Source: Micromonospora sp. WMMD1082 (GTDB lineage Bacteria; Actinomycetota; Actinomycetes; Mycobacteriales; Micromonosporaceae). Taken from it: a stretch of DNA of 64,000 nt. The translations under genes and the position numbers were made by a program. The stretch is taken from positions 496,001 to 560,000 of the forward strand of contig NZ_JARUBM010000002.1 of the NCBI RefSeq assembly GCF_029626175.1. Reading direction: 5' to 3'. The notes under the pieces were generated by a model. That model was not told the DNA's origin. It did no database searches and saw nothing but the letters and a program-made list of their open reading frames with translations. Shown in pieces: positions 26,507 to 36,811 of the stretch (position 1 is its first letter; every line of letters starts with the position of its first letter).

Positions 26507-27721
26507 ATGAACTCGGCCAGCACCGAACCGCCCGACTTCCCGATGCAGCGGACCTGTCCGTTCGACCCGCCGACGGAGTACGCGCAGTTGCGGCGGCAGC
26601 GGTCCATCATCCAGGTGCGGGTGCCGAACGGTCAGTTGGCCTGGCTCGTCACCCGTCACCGGGACGTGCGTGAGTTGTTGACGGATCCGCGGATCAGCTC
26701 CGACCGGACCCACCCGAACTTCCCGTTGACCGAGGAGGTCACGCCGCAGAGCCGGCGCAACATCGCCGCCGCGGGCCGGTCCCTGATCGGCCTGGACCAT
26801 CCCGAGCATGGCCCGCGCCGCCGGATGCTGATCACCGAGTTCACCGTGCGCCGCATCAACGACCTGCGACCGCACATCCAGCAGATCGTCGACGCCTGCG
26901 TCGACGACCTGCTGTCCCGACCCCGGCCGGTCGACCTCGTGCCGGTGCTGGCCGAGCCGCTTCCGGCACGGACCCTCACCGAGTTGCTCGGCATGCCGTA
27001 CGACGATCGGGACCTGATCGAGCGCGCCGCCACCGCGATGCTCCGACGTAGCGTCTCCCCGCAGGAACGGCAGCGCACCGGGGCCGAGATGCGTGCCTAC
27101 ATCGACAGGCTGGTCACGGCCAAGGAGGCCGAGCCCACCGAGGATCTGCTCGGCCGTTTGGTCGTCACCAACCGCAGGACCGGTCTCTACGATCACGACC
27201 AGATGGTCGGCCTGGTCCAGGTGCTGATGGTCGCCGGCTTCGAGAGCACGGTCAGCATGATCGCGCTGGGTGTGGCGGGTCTGCTGACCGGCCCCCGGCC
27301 GGTCTCCGACGTGGTCGCCACGCCCGAGGCCACCACGGCCGCGGTGGAGGAGATGCTGCGGTACTTCAGCGTCGCCGACGCGCTGCCGCGCATCGCCCGG
27401 GAGGACATCGAGATCGGCGGCGTCACGATCCGCCGGGGTGACGGAGTCCTGCTCTCCTTCGCCTCCGCGAACTGGGACGACGAGGTCTTTCCGGCCGCCT
27501 CGACCTTGGACCTGCGCCGAGGTGCCCGCCACCACCTGGCCTTCGGCTACGGCATCCACCAGTGCATCGGGCAGAACCTGGCCCGCGCCGAGCTGGAGAT
27601 CGTGTTCCGGACCCTGTTCACCCGGGTTCCCGGGCTCCGGCTGGCGGTGCCGCTAGCGCAGTTGCCGTTCAAGAGGGACTCCAACCTCTACGGGGTGGAC
27701 GCCCTTCCGGTCACCTGGTGA
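26507..27721 (+). CDS. Cytochrome P450
   Basis: A 404-residue bacterial class I P450. It has the I-helix oxygen-binding motif AGFEST near residue 243, the K-helix ExxR (EEMLR) near 285, and the heme-binding loop FGYGIHQCIGQNLAR with Cys near 353. AGGAGGC before the ATG at 26507 defines the start; longer in-frame starts reach into the divergent promoter gap. A dedicated ferredoxin follows at once. By analogy with naphthoate and 6-methylsalicylate branches of neocarzinostatin and maduropeptin clusters, hydroxylation of the PKS-derived aryl acid is the best guess. Confidence 0.93.
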   Translation: MNSASTEPPDFPMQRTCPFDPPTEYAQLRRQRSIIQVRVPNGQLAWLVTRHRDVRELLTDPRISSDRTHPNFPLTEEVTPQSRRNIAAAGRSLIGLDHPEHGPRRRMLITEFTVRRINDLRPHIQQIVDACVDDLLSRPRPVDLVPVLAEPLPARTLTELLGMPYDDRDLIERAATAMLRRSVSPQERQRTGAEMRAYIDRLVTAKEAEPTEDLLGRLVVTNRRTGLYDHDQMVGLVQVLMVAGFESTVSMIALGVAGLLTGPRPVSDVVATPEATTAAVEEMLRYFSVADALPRIAREDIEIGGVTIRRGDGVLLSFASANWDDEVFPAASTLDLRRGARHHLAFGYGIHQCIGQNLARAELEIVFRTLFTRVPGLRLAVPLAQLPFKRDSNLYGVDALPVTW

Positions 27722-27732
27722 CGGAGGTACCG

Positions 27733-27933
27733 ATGCGACTGATCGTGGACCGGCAGCGGTGCCTGGGAGCCGCCCAGTGTGTGCTCTCGGCGCCGGACCT
27801 GTTCGACCAGAGCGCGCTGGACGGCCAGGTGGTGGTCCGGCGCGAGCCCGCCGCCGACGAACTGCTCGACGTGGTACGGGTCGTGGTGCGGCTGTGTCCG
27901 TCCGGCGCGCTGCGCCTGACCGACGAGGCGTGA
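27733..27933 (+). CDS. 3Fe-4S ferredoxin for the P450
   Basis: A 66-residue ferredoxin beginning MRLIVDRQRCLGAAQC, with C10, C16 and a C-terminal Cys-Pro near residue 54. This is the three-cysteine pattern of actinomycete P450 ferredoxins. GGAGG 5 bp before the ATG sets the start, 11 bp after the P450 stop. It passes electrons from a ferredoxin reductase (not in the window) to the P450. Confidence 0.92.
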   Translation: MRLIVDRQRCLGAAQCVLSAPDLFDQSALDGQVVVRREPAADELLDVVRVVVRLCPSGALRLTDEA

Positions 27934-27957
27934 CGGGAACGGGCGGACACACCGCCG

Positions 27958-29610
27958 TCAGGCGAGTCGCGCCCGGAGGTTCTTCTTGTCGATCTTGCCG
28001 ACGGCGGTGGTGGGTAGCGAGTCGACGAGCACGATTCGCTCGGGCAGTTTGAAGGGGGCGACCCCGGCCTCGCGCATCACCTGGCGGACGTCGTCGAGGG
28101 CCACCTCGGCGCCGGAGTGTGGCACCACGTAGAGGCAGACCCGCTCGCCCAGTTCCGGGTCCGGCATGGCCACCGCGGCTGCCAGACTGACCGTCGCGAG
28201 CTGGTAGGCGTAGCCCTCCACCTCCTCCGCGGAGATCTTCTCGCCGCCCCGGTTGATCAGATCCTTGGTCCGCCCCTCGATGACCAGGTTGCCGTCCGGT
28301 CGGATCCGCACCACGTCGCCCGTGCGGTACCAGCCGTCCGGAGTGAACGCCTGAGCATTGCGCTGCGGGTCACGGTAATAGCCCCGGGGCGTGTACGGGC
28401 CACGGGTGAGCAGCTCTCCGGGCCGCCCGGCCGGCACGGGGACGCCGTCCTCGTCCACGACGAGGAGTTCGTCGCCAGGGGAGATCGGCCGGCCCTGGGT
28501 GTGGCAGCGCACCTCCGCAGGATCGTCCAGCCGGGTGAGGCACAGCAGACCCTCGGCCATCCCGTAGACCTGCTGCAACGTGCACCCCAGGGCAGGCGCG
28601 ATCCTGGCGGCCACCTCGTCGGGTAGCCGGGAGCCGGCGACCTGCACCAGGCGCAGCGTTCGGAGATCCGCGGACTGGTCGGCGGCGCGGTGTTCTAGCC
28701 AGCGTTGCACCACCGCCGGCACGAGCGAGGTCATGGTGATCCGCTCCTGCTCGATCAGGGCGAAGGCGCGGCTCGGTTCCGGTGACTCGGCCAGGACCAC
28801 CCGACCGCCGGACATCAGCGTGCCGAGCACCCCGGGCCCGGACATCGGGTAACCGTGGCCGAGGGGCAGCACCGCGAGGTAGGTGGTCTCCGGTCCGAGC
28901 CCGCAGAGCCGGGCGGCCCGCCGGGCCATGTAGGCAAAGTCGTCGTGAGTACGAGGAATGAGCTTGGGCAGTCCGGTCGTCCCGCCGGAGAGGAGGAACA
29001 GGGCCACGGCTGAGGAGTCCGGGGCACCGGCGTCGAGTTCGGCCCGGGCCTGCGTCGCCTGCCCGGCCGGTGTGACCAGCTCCCGCAGGTCGACGCTGTC
29101 TCGGCGGACCGGATCGATCACCAGGACGTGGCTGAGCGTGGTGGCGGTCCCGGCGATGTCATGCGCCATCGCCTCGTGGTCGAAGCCCTTGACCGTACGC
29201 GCCACCGCGACCGCTCTCGCCTGCGCGATCTCGACCAGGGTCGAGATCTCCTGCTGGCGGTACGCCGACAGGGCCATCACCGGTAGCAGGCCCAGTCGCG
29301 CGCAGGCCAAGGTCAGGACGATGAACTCCCAGCAGTTCGGGAGCTGGAGCACGATCCGATCGTCCGGGCGAAGCCCCAGGTCGCGCAGCCGCAGCGCGGC
29401 TCCGTCCACCCGGGCCATCAGCTCGCGGTAGGACAGCCGCAGCTCGCCGTCGACCAGGCACACCGCGTCCGGCGTGGCATCCGCCGCCGCCTGCAGGTAA
29501 CTGACCAGCGGCCTGCCCTCCCAGTACCCGTCGCGGCGGTACCCGGCCGCCAGGTCGGCGGGCCAGGGCACCGTACCCGCCACGCTTGGCTGCGCGAGGT
29601 GCATCGCCAC
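27958..29610 (-). CDS. Aryl acid AMP-ligase / acyl-CoA synthetase
   Basis: A 550-residue adenylate-forming enzyme of the DhbE/EntE and aryl-CoA ligase type. Visible are the phosphate loop LLSGGTTGLPKLIPRTH near residue 207, YGMAEGLL near 345, TGDVVRIRPDGNL near 422, the hinge region NRGGEKISAEEVEG near 450, and the C-terminal catalytic Lys in AVGKIDKKN near 540. AGGAGGACGAC precedes the GTG. It lies convergent to the P450/ferredoxin pair and divergent from the iterative PKS. Expected role: activating the PKS-made aryl acid as adenylate or CoA ester for transfer to an amine or hydroxyl. Confidence 0.9.
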   Translation of the reverse strand: MAMHLAQPSVAGTVPWPADLAAGYRRDGYWEGRPLVSYLQAAADATPDAVCLVDGELRLSYRELMARVDGAALRLRDLGLRPDDRIVLQLPNCWEFIVLTLACARLGLLPVMALSAYRQQEISTLVEIAQARAVAVARTVKGFDHEAMAHDIAGTATTLSHVLVIDPVRRDSVDLRELVTPAGQATQARAELDAGAPDSSAVALFLLSGGTTGLPKLIPRTHDDFAYMARRAARLCGLGPETTYLAVLPLGHGYPMSGPGVLGTLMSGGRVVLAESPEPSRAFALIEQERITMTSLVPAVVQRWLEHRAADQSADLRTLRLVQVAGSRLPDEVAARIAPALGCTLQQVYGMAEGLLCLTRLDDPAEVRCHTQGRPISPGDELLVVDEDGVPVPAGRPGELLTRGPYTPRGYYRDPQRNAQAFTPDGWYRTGDVVRIRPDGNLVIEGRTKDLINRGGEKISAEEVEGYAYQLATVSLAAAVAMPDPELGERVCLYVVPHSGAEVALDDVRQVMREAGVAPFKLPERIVLVDSLPTTAVGKIDKKNLRARLA

Positions 29611-29831
29611 GTCGTCCTCCTAGCCGTGCAGCGGTTCCCGACCCCCGGAAACAGCGATCACCGAAAGACTAGAAAGCCCGGTTCTGATCTGACGTCTTCT
29701 GTATTGCTGGGCGACCCATCGCCGTCCGCGACCGTCCGTGCTTCGCACGTGGGAAGGTGCCCCTCCTCTCCGGCACAGCCGACTATGTGGCCCAGGCCGG
29801 CATCACGTGTCGGGCGGAGAGGGGCATAACC
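29611..29831. promoter_or_regulatory. Divergent promoter region of ligase and PKS
   Basis: A 221-bp gap between the minus-strand ligase and the plus-strand PKS. It must carry promoters for both units. The stretch near 29660-29705 is less GC-rich (gaaagactagaaagc, cttctgtattgc). No repeat, operator or small gene is clear. Confidence 0.45.
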
Positions 29832-32800
29832 GTGGAGCAGGAAGAAACCTTGGCTGATGCCGTGGCCGTCATCGGCATGAGTTGCCGATTCGCCCCGGAT
29901 CTCGACACCGTTGACAAGCTCTGGACGTATCTCGTCGATGGCCGCAGCGCGGTGAGTGAAATGCCCGGCAAGCGGTGGGATCCTTATGCGACGACAAGTC
30001 CACAGGCAACCGCGATATTGCGCCGCACCACCCGTCTCGGCTCCTTCCTGCGCGACATCGAGGGGTTCGACGCCGACTTTTTCGGGATCTCGCCCCGCGA
30101 GGCCGATTTTCTCGACCCGCAGCAGCGGATCACCCTGGAACTGGCCTGGGAAGCGTTGGTGGACGCGGGCGTGCCGCCGCACTCACTGCAGGGCACCGAC
30201 GCCGGCGTGTTCGTCGCGGCGAACTCCAACGACTACGGCCGGCGTCTGCTGGAGGATCTGACCCGCACGGACGCCTGGGCGGTGAACGGCACGACCTATT
30301 ACGGCATCGCGAACCGGATCTCCTACTACCTGGACCTGCGCGGACCGAGCATGGCGGTGGACACCGCGTGCGCCGGGTCGCTGACCGCGCTGCACGTCGC
30401 CTGCCAGAGCCTTCGCACCGGGGAAAGCCCCCTGGCCATCGTCGGCGGCGTGAATGTCATGGCCAGCCCGAGCCTGTTCGTCGCGCTGGACGCGGCCGGG
30501 GCCACCGCACCCGATGGGCGCAGCAAGGCCTTCGACCGCGACGCCGACGGCTACGGCCGAGGCGAAGGTGCCGGTGTCGTCGTCCTCAAGCGGTGGGTGG
30601 ACGCCCAGCGCGACGGCGACCGGGTGCTGGCCCTGGTCCGCGGCAGCGGCGTGTTCCAGGATGGCCGTTCCGACGGGATGATGGCGCCGAATGACGAGGC
30701 CCAGGAGCACATGCTGCAGACCGTCTACGAGCGCGCCGGCATCTCCCCCGACCAGGTCGACTACGTCGAGGCGCACGGCACCGGGACCTCGGCCGGAGAC
30801 CGTGCGGAGGCGCAGGCCCTGGCGCGCGTGTTCGGCGCCGGCCGGCCGCTCGCCGACCCCTGCCTGATCGGTTCGATCAAGCCGAACATCGGCCACGTGG
30901 AGGCGGGTTCGGGCATCGCCGGCCTGATCAAGGTGGTGCTCGCCATGCGGCACCGGGAGCTGCCGCCGAGCCTGCACCAGGCCCCCAACCCCGAGATCGA
31001 CTGGGACGGCGGCGGGCTCCGGCTCATTGGCGAGCGGTCCCCCTGGACCGCCAACGGCCGGCCGCGGCGCGCGGGTGTCTCCAGCTACGGCGTGGGTGGT
31101 TCGATCGCGCACATCATCGTCGAGGAGTCGCCGGCCGACCACCGCCCACGCCCCGCCGAACCGGCCGCATCCCGCCCGGGTCCCTGGCTGTTTCCACTCT
31201 CGTCCATGTCCGAGGCCGGAGTCCGTGCACTCGCCGCCACTACCGCAGAGTGGCTCCGCGCGCACCCGGATGTCGAGCTGGGTTCGGTCGGTTACAGCCT
31301 GGCGCGCCGGCGGTCGCACCTGGCCGCTCGGGCCGGCGTGGTCGCCGGCTCGCCGGCCGAGCTGCTGAGCCGCCTGGACGGGTTGGCGCGGGGCGAGCAG
31401 ACGGCCGGGGTCAGCACGGCGCGTACCGGCTCGGGCCAGCAGCCGGGGCCGGTGTGGGTGTTCTCCGGGCACGGCAGCCAGTGGCCGGGCATGGGGCGGC
31501 AGCTGCTCCGGGAGGAGCCGGCATTCGCCGCGGCCCTGGACGGGCTGGCCGACGTTTTCCAGGCCGAACTCGGCTGGACACCGCGCGAGATGCTGGGCCG
31601 GGACGACCCGTGGTCGAGCCACCAGGTGCAGGCGCTGACCTTCGCGATGCAGATCGGCCTCATCGAGGCCTGGCGGGCCCGCGGCATCCGGCCTGCGGCG
31701 GTGATCGGCCACTCGGTCGGCGAACTCGCCGCCGCGGTCGCCGCCGGCTGCCTGGACCCGGTGGCCGCGGCCAGGTTCGCGTGCCGCCGCGCCGCCGCGC
31801 TTGGTCGGCTGGAGGGGCAGGGCGCGATGGCGATGGTCGGCCTCTCCAGCGCCGATGTCGAGCGCCGGCTCGCCGGGCGACACGATGTCGTGGCGGCGAT
31901 CGCGGCCGGCCCGACCTCCACGGTGGTCTCGGGTGACGCGGCGGCGGTCGACCAGCTGGCCGCGCAGTGGCGGGACGAGGGCCTGGGCGTGTGGCGGGTG
32001 GCGACCGACATCGCGTTCCACAGCCCGCAGGTCGAGCGGGTCGTCGACGAGGTCGCGGCGGCCGCCGGCGAGCTGGTCTCCCGGGCGCCCACCGTCCCGC
32101 TCTACACGACGGCCCTGCCGGACCCGCGATCGGCGGCGAGGCGCGACGCCGGCTACTGGGTCACCAACCTCCGTGAGCCGGTGCGGTTCGTGGACGCCGT
32201 GCAGGCCGCTCTCGCGGATGGTCACCGTGTCTTTCTCGAGGTGTCATCGCATCCGGTGGTGCTGCAATCGGTGGCCGAGACCGCAGCGGAGGCCGGAATC
32301 GAGGAGGCCGCGACGGTCGGCTCACTGCGGCGCGACCGCGCGGAGATCGAATCTCTGCTGAACGGGCTGGCGCAGTTGCACTGTCACGGCGTCACCGTGG
32401 ACTGGCCGGCCCTGTACCCGGACGGTGAACTCGTCGAGCTGCCGGCCATGGCCTGGCAGCACCGTCCCTACTGGATCTTTCCCGAGTCGGCCAGCGGGGC
32501 GGCGCTCGGCGCCGGGCACGACCCGGCGGCGCACCACCTGCTCGGCGGCCGGATGACGGTCAGCGGCACGCCGGCACGCCAGGTCTGGCAGACCCGGCTG
32601 GACCTCTCCACCCGCCCGTACCCCCAGGACCACGAGGTGGTGGGAGTCGAGATCACGCCGGCGGCCGTCATCATCAACAGTTTCGCGGCCGCGGCCGCGC
32701 AGGACGGGCAACTGCCCGGGCTCGCCGATGTCGTACTCCGTACCCCGCTCGCGGTGAACCCGCCCCGGATCGTGCAGATCGTGCTCTCCGGCGGTGGGAT

Positions 32801-35138
32801 CCAGCTCGCCACCCGGATCGCCGACGACGACCCGGTAGCGGACGAGGAGTACGAGTGGATCACCCACTCGATGGCGACCGTAGACTGGACGGTGGAACCG
32901 TCGCTGACGGCGGTGCCGGCGGACCTCATCCGCGCCAGGTGCCCGGAGACGTGGTCGTGGGTCCGGGTTGACGAGATGTTCCGGCGGATGGGGGTCGGCG
33001 GGTACGCGTTCCCCTGGGATGTCGACGAGCTGCGCCGCAACGATGTCGAACAACTGGCGTCGTTGACCATCGAGGCGCCGCCCGCGGAACGGGCATCCTC
33101 CTGGGCGCACGTCATCGACGGCGCCCTGACCATCAGCGCCGTGCTGGTGACCCCCGAGTACGCCAAGCACCAGTGGATGTCGTCGCACATCGACTCGGTC
33201 GTCTTCCGGGGTGAACCACCGGCCCGGATCGTCGTCCATTCGGTGCGCTCGGCGCGGTCCCCCCAGGACACCGTCGATGTCCTGGTGACCGACGAACACG
33301 GGACTGTCGTCTGCGAGGTACGCGGGCTGACCTTCTCGGCGATCCAGAGCGAGGAGGGCGTTGTCGCCGCCCCTCGGGACCTCGTGTACGAGCTGGCGTG
33401 GCGGCCGATGCCGCTGGACGACGGTGGACTCGCCGGCGCGCTGCCGCGTACCGCGGCGGTCGTCGGGGAGGGCGCCCTCGCCGGCTGGCTCACCGAGCAC
33501 CTGGCGGCGGCGGGAACGGAGTGCCTCCGGGTCGACTCCCCCGATGACCCGGCCCTGCTGACCGCGACGGAGGTCGACGCGGTACTACTGGCTCCCGGCG
33601 GAGTCGCGGCGGGTCAGACGCCCGAGCAGACCGCCGAGGAGCACGCCTGGGCGCTGATCCGCACGGCACAGCACCTCGTCGACGCGCATGCGGGCGACGG
33701 CACCACCCCCCGGGGCGGGTCGCGGCAGCCTCGGCTGTGGATTGTCACCCACGGGGTACGCGAGGCGAGCGATGAAGCGGCGCTCGCCCAGTCGCCGCTC
33801 TGGGGAGTCTCCCGGGTCATCGCCGGTGAGCACCCCGAACTGTGGGGTGGGGTGATCGACGTCGCGGAGCTGGACCAGACGACGGGCGCCGCGGTCCCGC
33901 TCGTGCTCGGCAGTGCCGCCGGCCAGGAGGATGTCGTCGCGGTCCGGGCCGGGGAGGTCACCGTCGCCCGGTTGGCGCCCATCGAGCGCCCGGCGGAGGT
34001 CGCGTCGCTGCGGTGCCGGCCGACACACACCTATCTGATCACCGGTGGGCTCGGCGCGCTCAGCCTGCTGGTTGCCCGCCGGCTCGCCGAGCGCGGTGCC
34101 CGCCGGCTGCTCCTCCTGCAACGTCGGGGACTTCCGCCGCGCAGCCAGTGGGCCGGGATCGAGGACCCGGTGCTGCGCCGGCAGATCCAGGGGATTCTCG
34201 ACCTGGAGATGATGGGCGTCACGGTCCGGGTCCTGTCCTTCGACATCACCGACGAGGATCAGGTACGCGCCGCGCTCGACCCGACCAGTCACGGGCTGCC
34301 CCCGATCCGGGGCATCGTCCATGCCGCCGGCGTCGTGCGCGACGCCATGGTGGACAAGGTTAGCCGCGAGGCCCTGCACGACGTGATGGCGCCGAAGGCC
34401 GACGGCGCGATGGTGTTGAGTCGGCTGTTCCCGCCGGGGACGCTGGACTTCTTCGTGCTGTTCTCCTCGTGCGGCCAGTTCGCCCGGCTGACCGGTCAGG
34501 CGACGTACGCGGCGGCGAACTCGTTCCTCGACACCCTCGCGGCGCACCGCAACGCCAGCGGCCACCATGACACGACCAGCATCGGCTGGACGGCCTGGCG
34601 CGGCCTGGGGATGTCCGAGTCCATCGGCACCACCATGATGGAGGCGAACGCCCGTGGCCTGGAGGCGGTGACCGCCGCCGAGGCGCTGCGGGCCTGGTCC
34701 TTCGGAGAGCGGTTCCGCTCCTCCTACCAGGCGGTGCTGCGGGTACTGCCGACACCGTCGAACCGTCCCCGGCTGCCCATGCTGCGGGAACTACGGGCGA
34801 CCGGCGGTGACGGTGCCGACGTCGCCGCCAGCCAGGAACTGACGATCGACTGGGCGTTGCCGGAGACCGCCGTGCGGGAGTTGCTGACGGCGGACGTCCG
34901 GGAGCAGGTCGCGGCCGAGCTGAACCTGGCCGCCGAGAACATCGAGCTGCGCAGGCCGTTGGTCGAGTTGGGCATCGACTCGGTCATGACGGTCGCGCTA
35001 CGGGTGCGGTTGCAGCGCCGGTACGGCCTGGACCTGCCCCCGAACATCCTGTGGAGCAGCCCGACGGTCGGTGCACTCGCGCAGCACCTCATGGAGAATC
35101 TCCGCCCCGTCACTGAAGATGCGCACTCGGAAAGATGA
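29832..35138 (+). CDS. Iterative type I PKS (6-MSA/naphthoate class)
   Basis: A single-module iterative PKS of 1768 residues, the size of NcsB, MdpB and ChlB1. Order: KS with active Cys in DTACAGS near 179, His in EAHGTGT near 315 and NIGHVEAG near 352; AT with GHSVGE (Ser near 627) and IAFH near 728, consistent with malonyl-CoA; a DH/thiohydrolase-like domain with [12 protein letters not shown] near 900 and RPYPQDHEV near 930; KR with GGLGAL near 1404 and Ser/Tyr near 1544 and 1559; ACP with GIDSV near 1717. There is no thioesterase. The intact KR implies a partly reduced aromatic acid such as 6-methylsalicylate or a naphthoate rather than orsellinate; chain length cannot be read from sequence. 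The GTG at 29832 follows GGAGAGGGG. Confidence 0.94.
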   Translation: MEQEETLADAVAVIGMSCRFAPDLDTVDKLWTYLVDGRSAVSEMPGKRWDPYATTSPQATAILRRTTRLGSFLRDIEGFDADFFGISPREADFLDPQQRITLELAWEALVDAGVPPHSLQGTDAGVFVAANSNDYGRRLLEDLTRTDAWAVNGTTYYGIANRISYYLDLRGPSMAVDTACAGSLTALHVACQSLRTGESPLAIVGGVNVMASPSLFVALDAAGATAPDGRSKAFDRDADGYGRGEGAGVVVLKRWVDAQRDGDRVLALVRGSGVFQDGRSDGMMAPNDEAQEHMLQTVYERAGISPDQVDYVEAHGTGTSAGDRAEAQALARVFGAGRPLADPCLIGSIKPNIGHVEAGSGIAGLIKVVLAMRHRELPPSLHQAPNPEIDWDGGGLRLIGERSPWTANGRPRRAGVSSYGVGGSIAHIIVEESPADHRPRPAEPAASRPGPWLFPLSSMSEAGVRALAATTAEWLRAHPDVELGSVGYSLARRRSHLAARAGVVAGSPAELLSRLDGLARGEQTAGVSTARTGSGQQPGPVWVFSGHGSQWPGMGRQLLREEPAFAAALDGLADVFQAELGWTPREMLGRDDPWSSHQVQALTFAMQIGLIEAWRARGIRPAAVIGHSVGELAAAVAAGCLDPVAAARFACRRAAALGRLEGQGAMAMVGLSSADVERRLAGRHDVVAAIAAGPTSTVVSGDAAAVDQLAAQWRDEGLGVWRVATDIAFHSPQVERVVDEVAAAAGELVSRAPTVPLYTTALPDPRSAARRDAGYWVTNLREPVRFVDAVQAALADGHRVFLEVSSHPVVLQSVAETAAEAGIEEAATVGSLRRDRAEIESLLNGLAQLHCHGVTVDWPALYPDGELVELPAMAWQHRPYWIFPESASGAALGAGHDPAAHHLLGGRMTVSGTPARQVWQTRLDLSTRPYPQDHEVVGVEITPAAVIINSFAAAAAQDGQLPGLADVVLRTPLAVNPPRIVQIVLSGGGIQLATRIADDDPVADEEYEWITHSMATVDWTVEPSLTAVPADLIRARCPETWSWVRVDEMFRRMGVGGYAFPWDVDELRRNDVEQLASLTIEAPPAERASSWAHVIDGALTISAVLVTPEYAKHQWMSSHIDSVVFRGEPPARIVVHSVRSARSPQDTVDVLVTDEHGTVVCEVRGLTFSAIQSEEGVVAAPRDLVYELAWRPMPLDDGGLAGALPRTAAVVGEGALAGWLTEHLAAAGTECLRVDSPDDPALLTATEVDAVLLAPGGVAAGQTPEQTAEEHAWALIRTAQHLVDAHAGDGTTPRGGSRQPRLWIVTHGVREASDEAALAQSPLWGVSRVIAGEHPELWGGVIDVAELDQTTGAAVPLVLGSAAGQEDVVAVRAGEVTVARLAPIERPAEVASLRCRPTHTYLITGGLGALSLLVARRLAERGARRLLLLQRRGLPPRSQWAGIEDPVLRRQIQGILDLEMMGVTVRVLSFDITDEDQVRAALDPTSHGLPPIRGIVHAAGVVRDAMVDKVSREALHDVMAPKADGAMVLSRLFPPGTLDFFVLFSSCGQFARLTGQATYAAANSFLDTLAAHRNASGHHDTTSIGWTAWRGLGMSESIGTTMMEANARGLEAVTAAEALRAWSFGERFRSSYQAVLRVLPTPSNRPRLPMLRELRATGGDGADVAASQELTIDWALPETAVRELLTADVREQVAAELNLAAENIELRRPLVELGIDSVMTVALRVRLQRRYGLDLPPNILWSSPTVGALAQHLMENLRPVTEDAHSER

Positions 35139-35242
35139 GCCGGAGATCCAGTCACATCAGAATGATGTCGCGGAGCTTGGCCGTACGGCATTGAGGCTTC
35201 CGCCATACAGTATTGCCATCCCTGAGAAAGGAAACTTCTGCC

Positions 35243-35713
35243 ATGAACAAAGCATCGGCGGTGCTTGACCAGAGTCAATTGGATGCCTATTACGGCGAGT
35301 TCACCAGTGCCCGGGAAAAGGAGGTGCTGAGTGTGCCCCTCCGCTTGGTGAGCGCGTGGGCGACCAACGACGCGGCCGGGGTGGCGAACGTGTTCACCGA
35401 GGACGGGATCCTCATCCTTCCCGGTGATGTCTACAAGAAGGGCCGGGAGGAGATCCGCGCCTTCATGGCCGCGGCGTACGCCGGGCCCTTCAAGGGCAGC
35501 CGGGTGACCGGTCGGCCGGTGGACGTGCGGTTCGTCTCCGACGAGGTGGCCCTGCTGCGTACGCATGGCGGGATCCTCGCGCCCGGGGAGACGGAGATAT
35601 CGCCGGAATTGGCCGTCCGATCCACCTGGATCACGGTGAAACAGGGCGACGAGTGGCTGCTTTCCGGTTACCAGAACAGCCCTCGTGGCGCTGGCGCCAC
35701 CCTGCGCTGGTGA
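35243..35713 (+). CDS. NTF2-like protein (SgcJ/EcaC type), copy 1
   Basis: A 156-residue SnoaL/NTF2-fold protein. The cone-fold core shows RLVSAWATNDAAGVANVFTEDGILILPGDVYKKG and ends WLLSGYQNSP, the pattern of the SgcJ/EcaC (TIGR02246-like) family found in enediyne and other polyketide clusters. AAAGGA precedes the ATG at 35243. It is first in a run of three paralogues directly after the PKS, 105 bp downstream and on the same strand. Function of the family is unsettled; ligand binding or assistance in an oxidative or cyclisation step is inferred. Confidence 0.85.
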   Translation: MNKASAVLDQSQLDAYYGEFTSAREKEVLSVPLRLVSAWATNDAAGVANVFTEDGILILPGDVYKKGREEIRAFMAAAYAGPFKGSRVTGRPVDVRFVSDEVALLRTHGGILAPGETEISPELAVRSTWITVKQGDEWLLSGYQNSPRGAGATLRW

Positions 35714-35742
35714 CGTGCCGGACGTAACGGAAGGAAAAGGAA

Positions 35743-36198
35743 GTGACGACACCAGCAAAATCGCTCGTCGCGGGCGCGAAAGAGTGGGCCGGCCGCTACG
35801 GAGATTACGCCAACGGCGCGGAAGGGGCAGCGCTCACCGCGGCGCTGCGGGTGCACGCGGCCTGGAATGCCAGTGACGCGGACGGGATTGCCGACATGTT
35901 CGTGGAGAACGGCAGTCTCCTCATCGGCGACAACCAACTGGTCAGCCGAACGGAAATCCGGTCGTATCTCGCGGACGCCTTTGCGGGTGGCTTCAAGGGC
36001 ACCCGTTTCACCGAGGAACCGCAGGAGGTACGGCTGCTGTCCGGGTCGATCGCGGTCGTCGTCTCGCGCGGTGGCCTGATCCGTGCCGGAGCGGAACGGG
36101 TGCTGTCGGAGGACGAGGCCCGAGGGCTGTGGGTCATCGTCCGCGACGACGGTGACTGGCGGGTCTTCTCCTACCAGAGCAGCCCGCTGCGCGGGTGA
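35743..36198 (+). CDS. NTF2-like protein (SgcJ/EcaC type), copy 2
   Basis: A 151-residue paralogue of the preceding gene, with RVHAAWNASDADGIADMFVENGSLLIGDNQLV in the same place and the C-terminal WRVFSYQSSP. AAGGAAAAGGAA precedes the GTG, 30 bp after copy 1. Divergence from copies 1 and 3 is substantial, so the three are likely subfunctionalised or form a hetero-oligomer rather than being redundant. Confidence 0.84.
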   Translation: MTTPAKSLVAGAKEWAGRYGDYANGAEGAALTAALRVHAAWNASDADGIADMFVENGSLLIGDNQLVSRTEIRSYLADAFAGGFKGTRFTEEPQEVRLLSGSIAVVVSRGGLIRAGAERVLSEDEARGLWVIVRDDGDWRVFSYQSSPLRG

Positions 36199-36227
36199 GT
36201 CAGGTCCGATCGACCGACAGGAGCGTC

Positions 36228-36707
36228 ATGACCACTACGAACGGGTGGGGAGACGCCTCGACGATCCTCGCCTCCGCGAGCGTCTCCGAGGACACCACCT
36301 ACTACCGGGAGTTCACCCGACCAGACGAGAAGGCGGCCCTCACGGTCCCGATGCGGATCCAGGCGGCCTGGGCTGCCAACGACCCGCAGGCGTTCGCCGG
36401 CACCTTCGCGGACAACGGCAGCCTGCTGCTCGGTGACGAGCAGTTGCGCAGTCGGGCGGAGATCCTCGCGTACATGACCGACGCCTTCGCCGGTCCGCTG
36501 CACGGCGCCTCCGTCAAGGGATGGCCGATCGAGGTCCGGTTCCTGAGCCAGGACGTGGCGGTGGTGATCACCGAGGGCGGCATCCGACGGCCAGGAGAGG
36601 CGGCCGTCGCGCCGGAGAACGCCATCCGGGCGACCTGGGTGATCCGGCGGCAGCCGGATGGGCGACACCAGCTCGTCTCGCACCAGAGCAGCCCGATCAA
36701 GAGCTGA
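36228..36707 (+). CDS. NTF2-like protein (SgcJ/EcaC type), copy 3
   Basis: A 159-residue paralogue (IQAAWAANDPQAFAGTFADNGSLLLGDEQL, ending QLVSHQSSPIKS). CAGGAG before the ATG at 36228 defines the start; an upstream in-frame GTG would overlap copy 2. Third and last of the tandem set, followed by the GMC oxidoreductase about 105 bp on. Confidence 0.84.
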   Translation: MTTTNGWGDASTILASASVSEDTTYYREFTRPDEKAALTVPMRIQAAWAANDPQAFAGTFADNGSLLLGDEQLRSRAEILAYMTDAFAGPLHGASVKGWPIEVRFLSQDVAVVITEGGIRRPGEAAVAPENAIRATWVIRRQPDGRHQLVSHQSSPIKS

Positions 36708-36811
36708 CGCGTGGCCTCGCGGCGCCGTCACGACCGCCGGTGCTGGCCGATGGCCAGCGATCGCACGCCGGTCAGGTGCGGGCCGCACCGATCCATGAGA
36801 GAGGACCAGGG

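Noticed and set aside
29832..35138. Reading the PKS as an enediyne core synthase
   Set aside because: The order is KS-AT-DH-KR-ACP with a C-terminal carrier domain and a 6-MSAS-like DH segment. Enediyne PKSs have an internal ACP before KR and DH and a C-terminal phosphopantetheinyl transferase domain, which is absent here.
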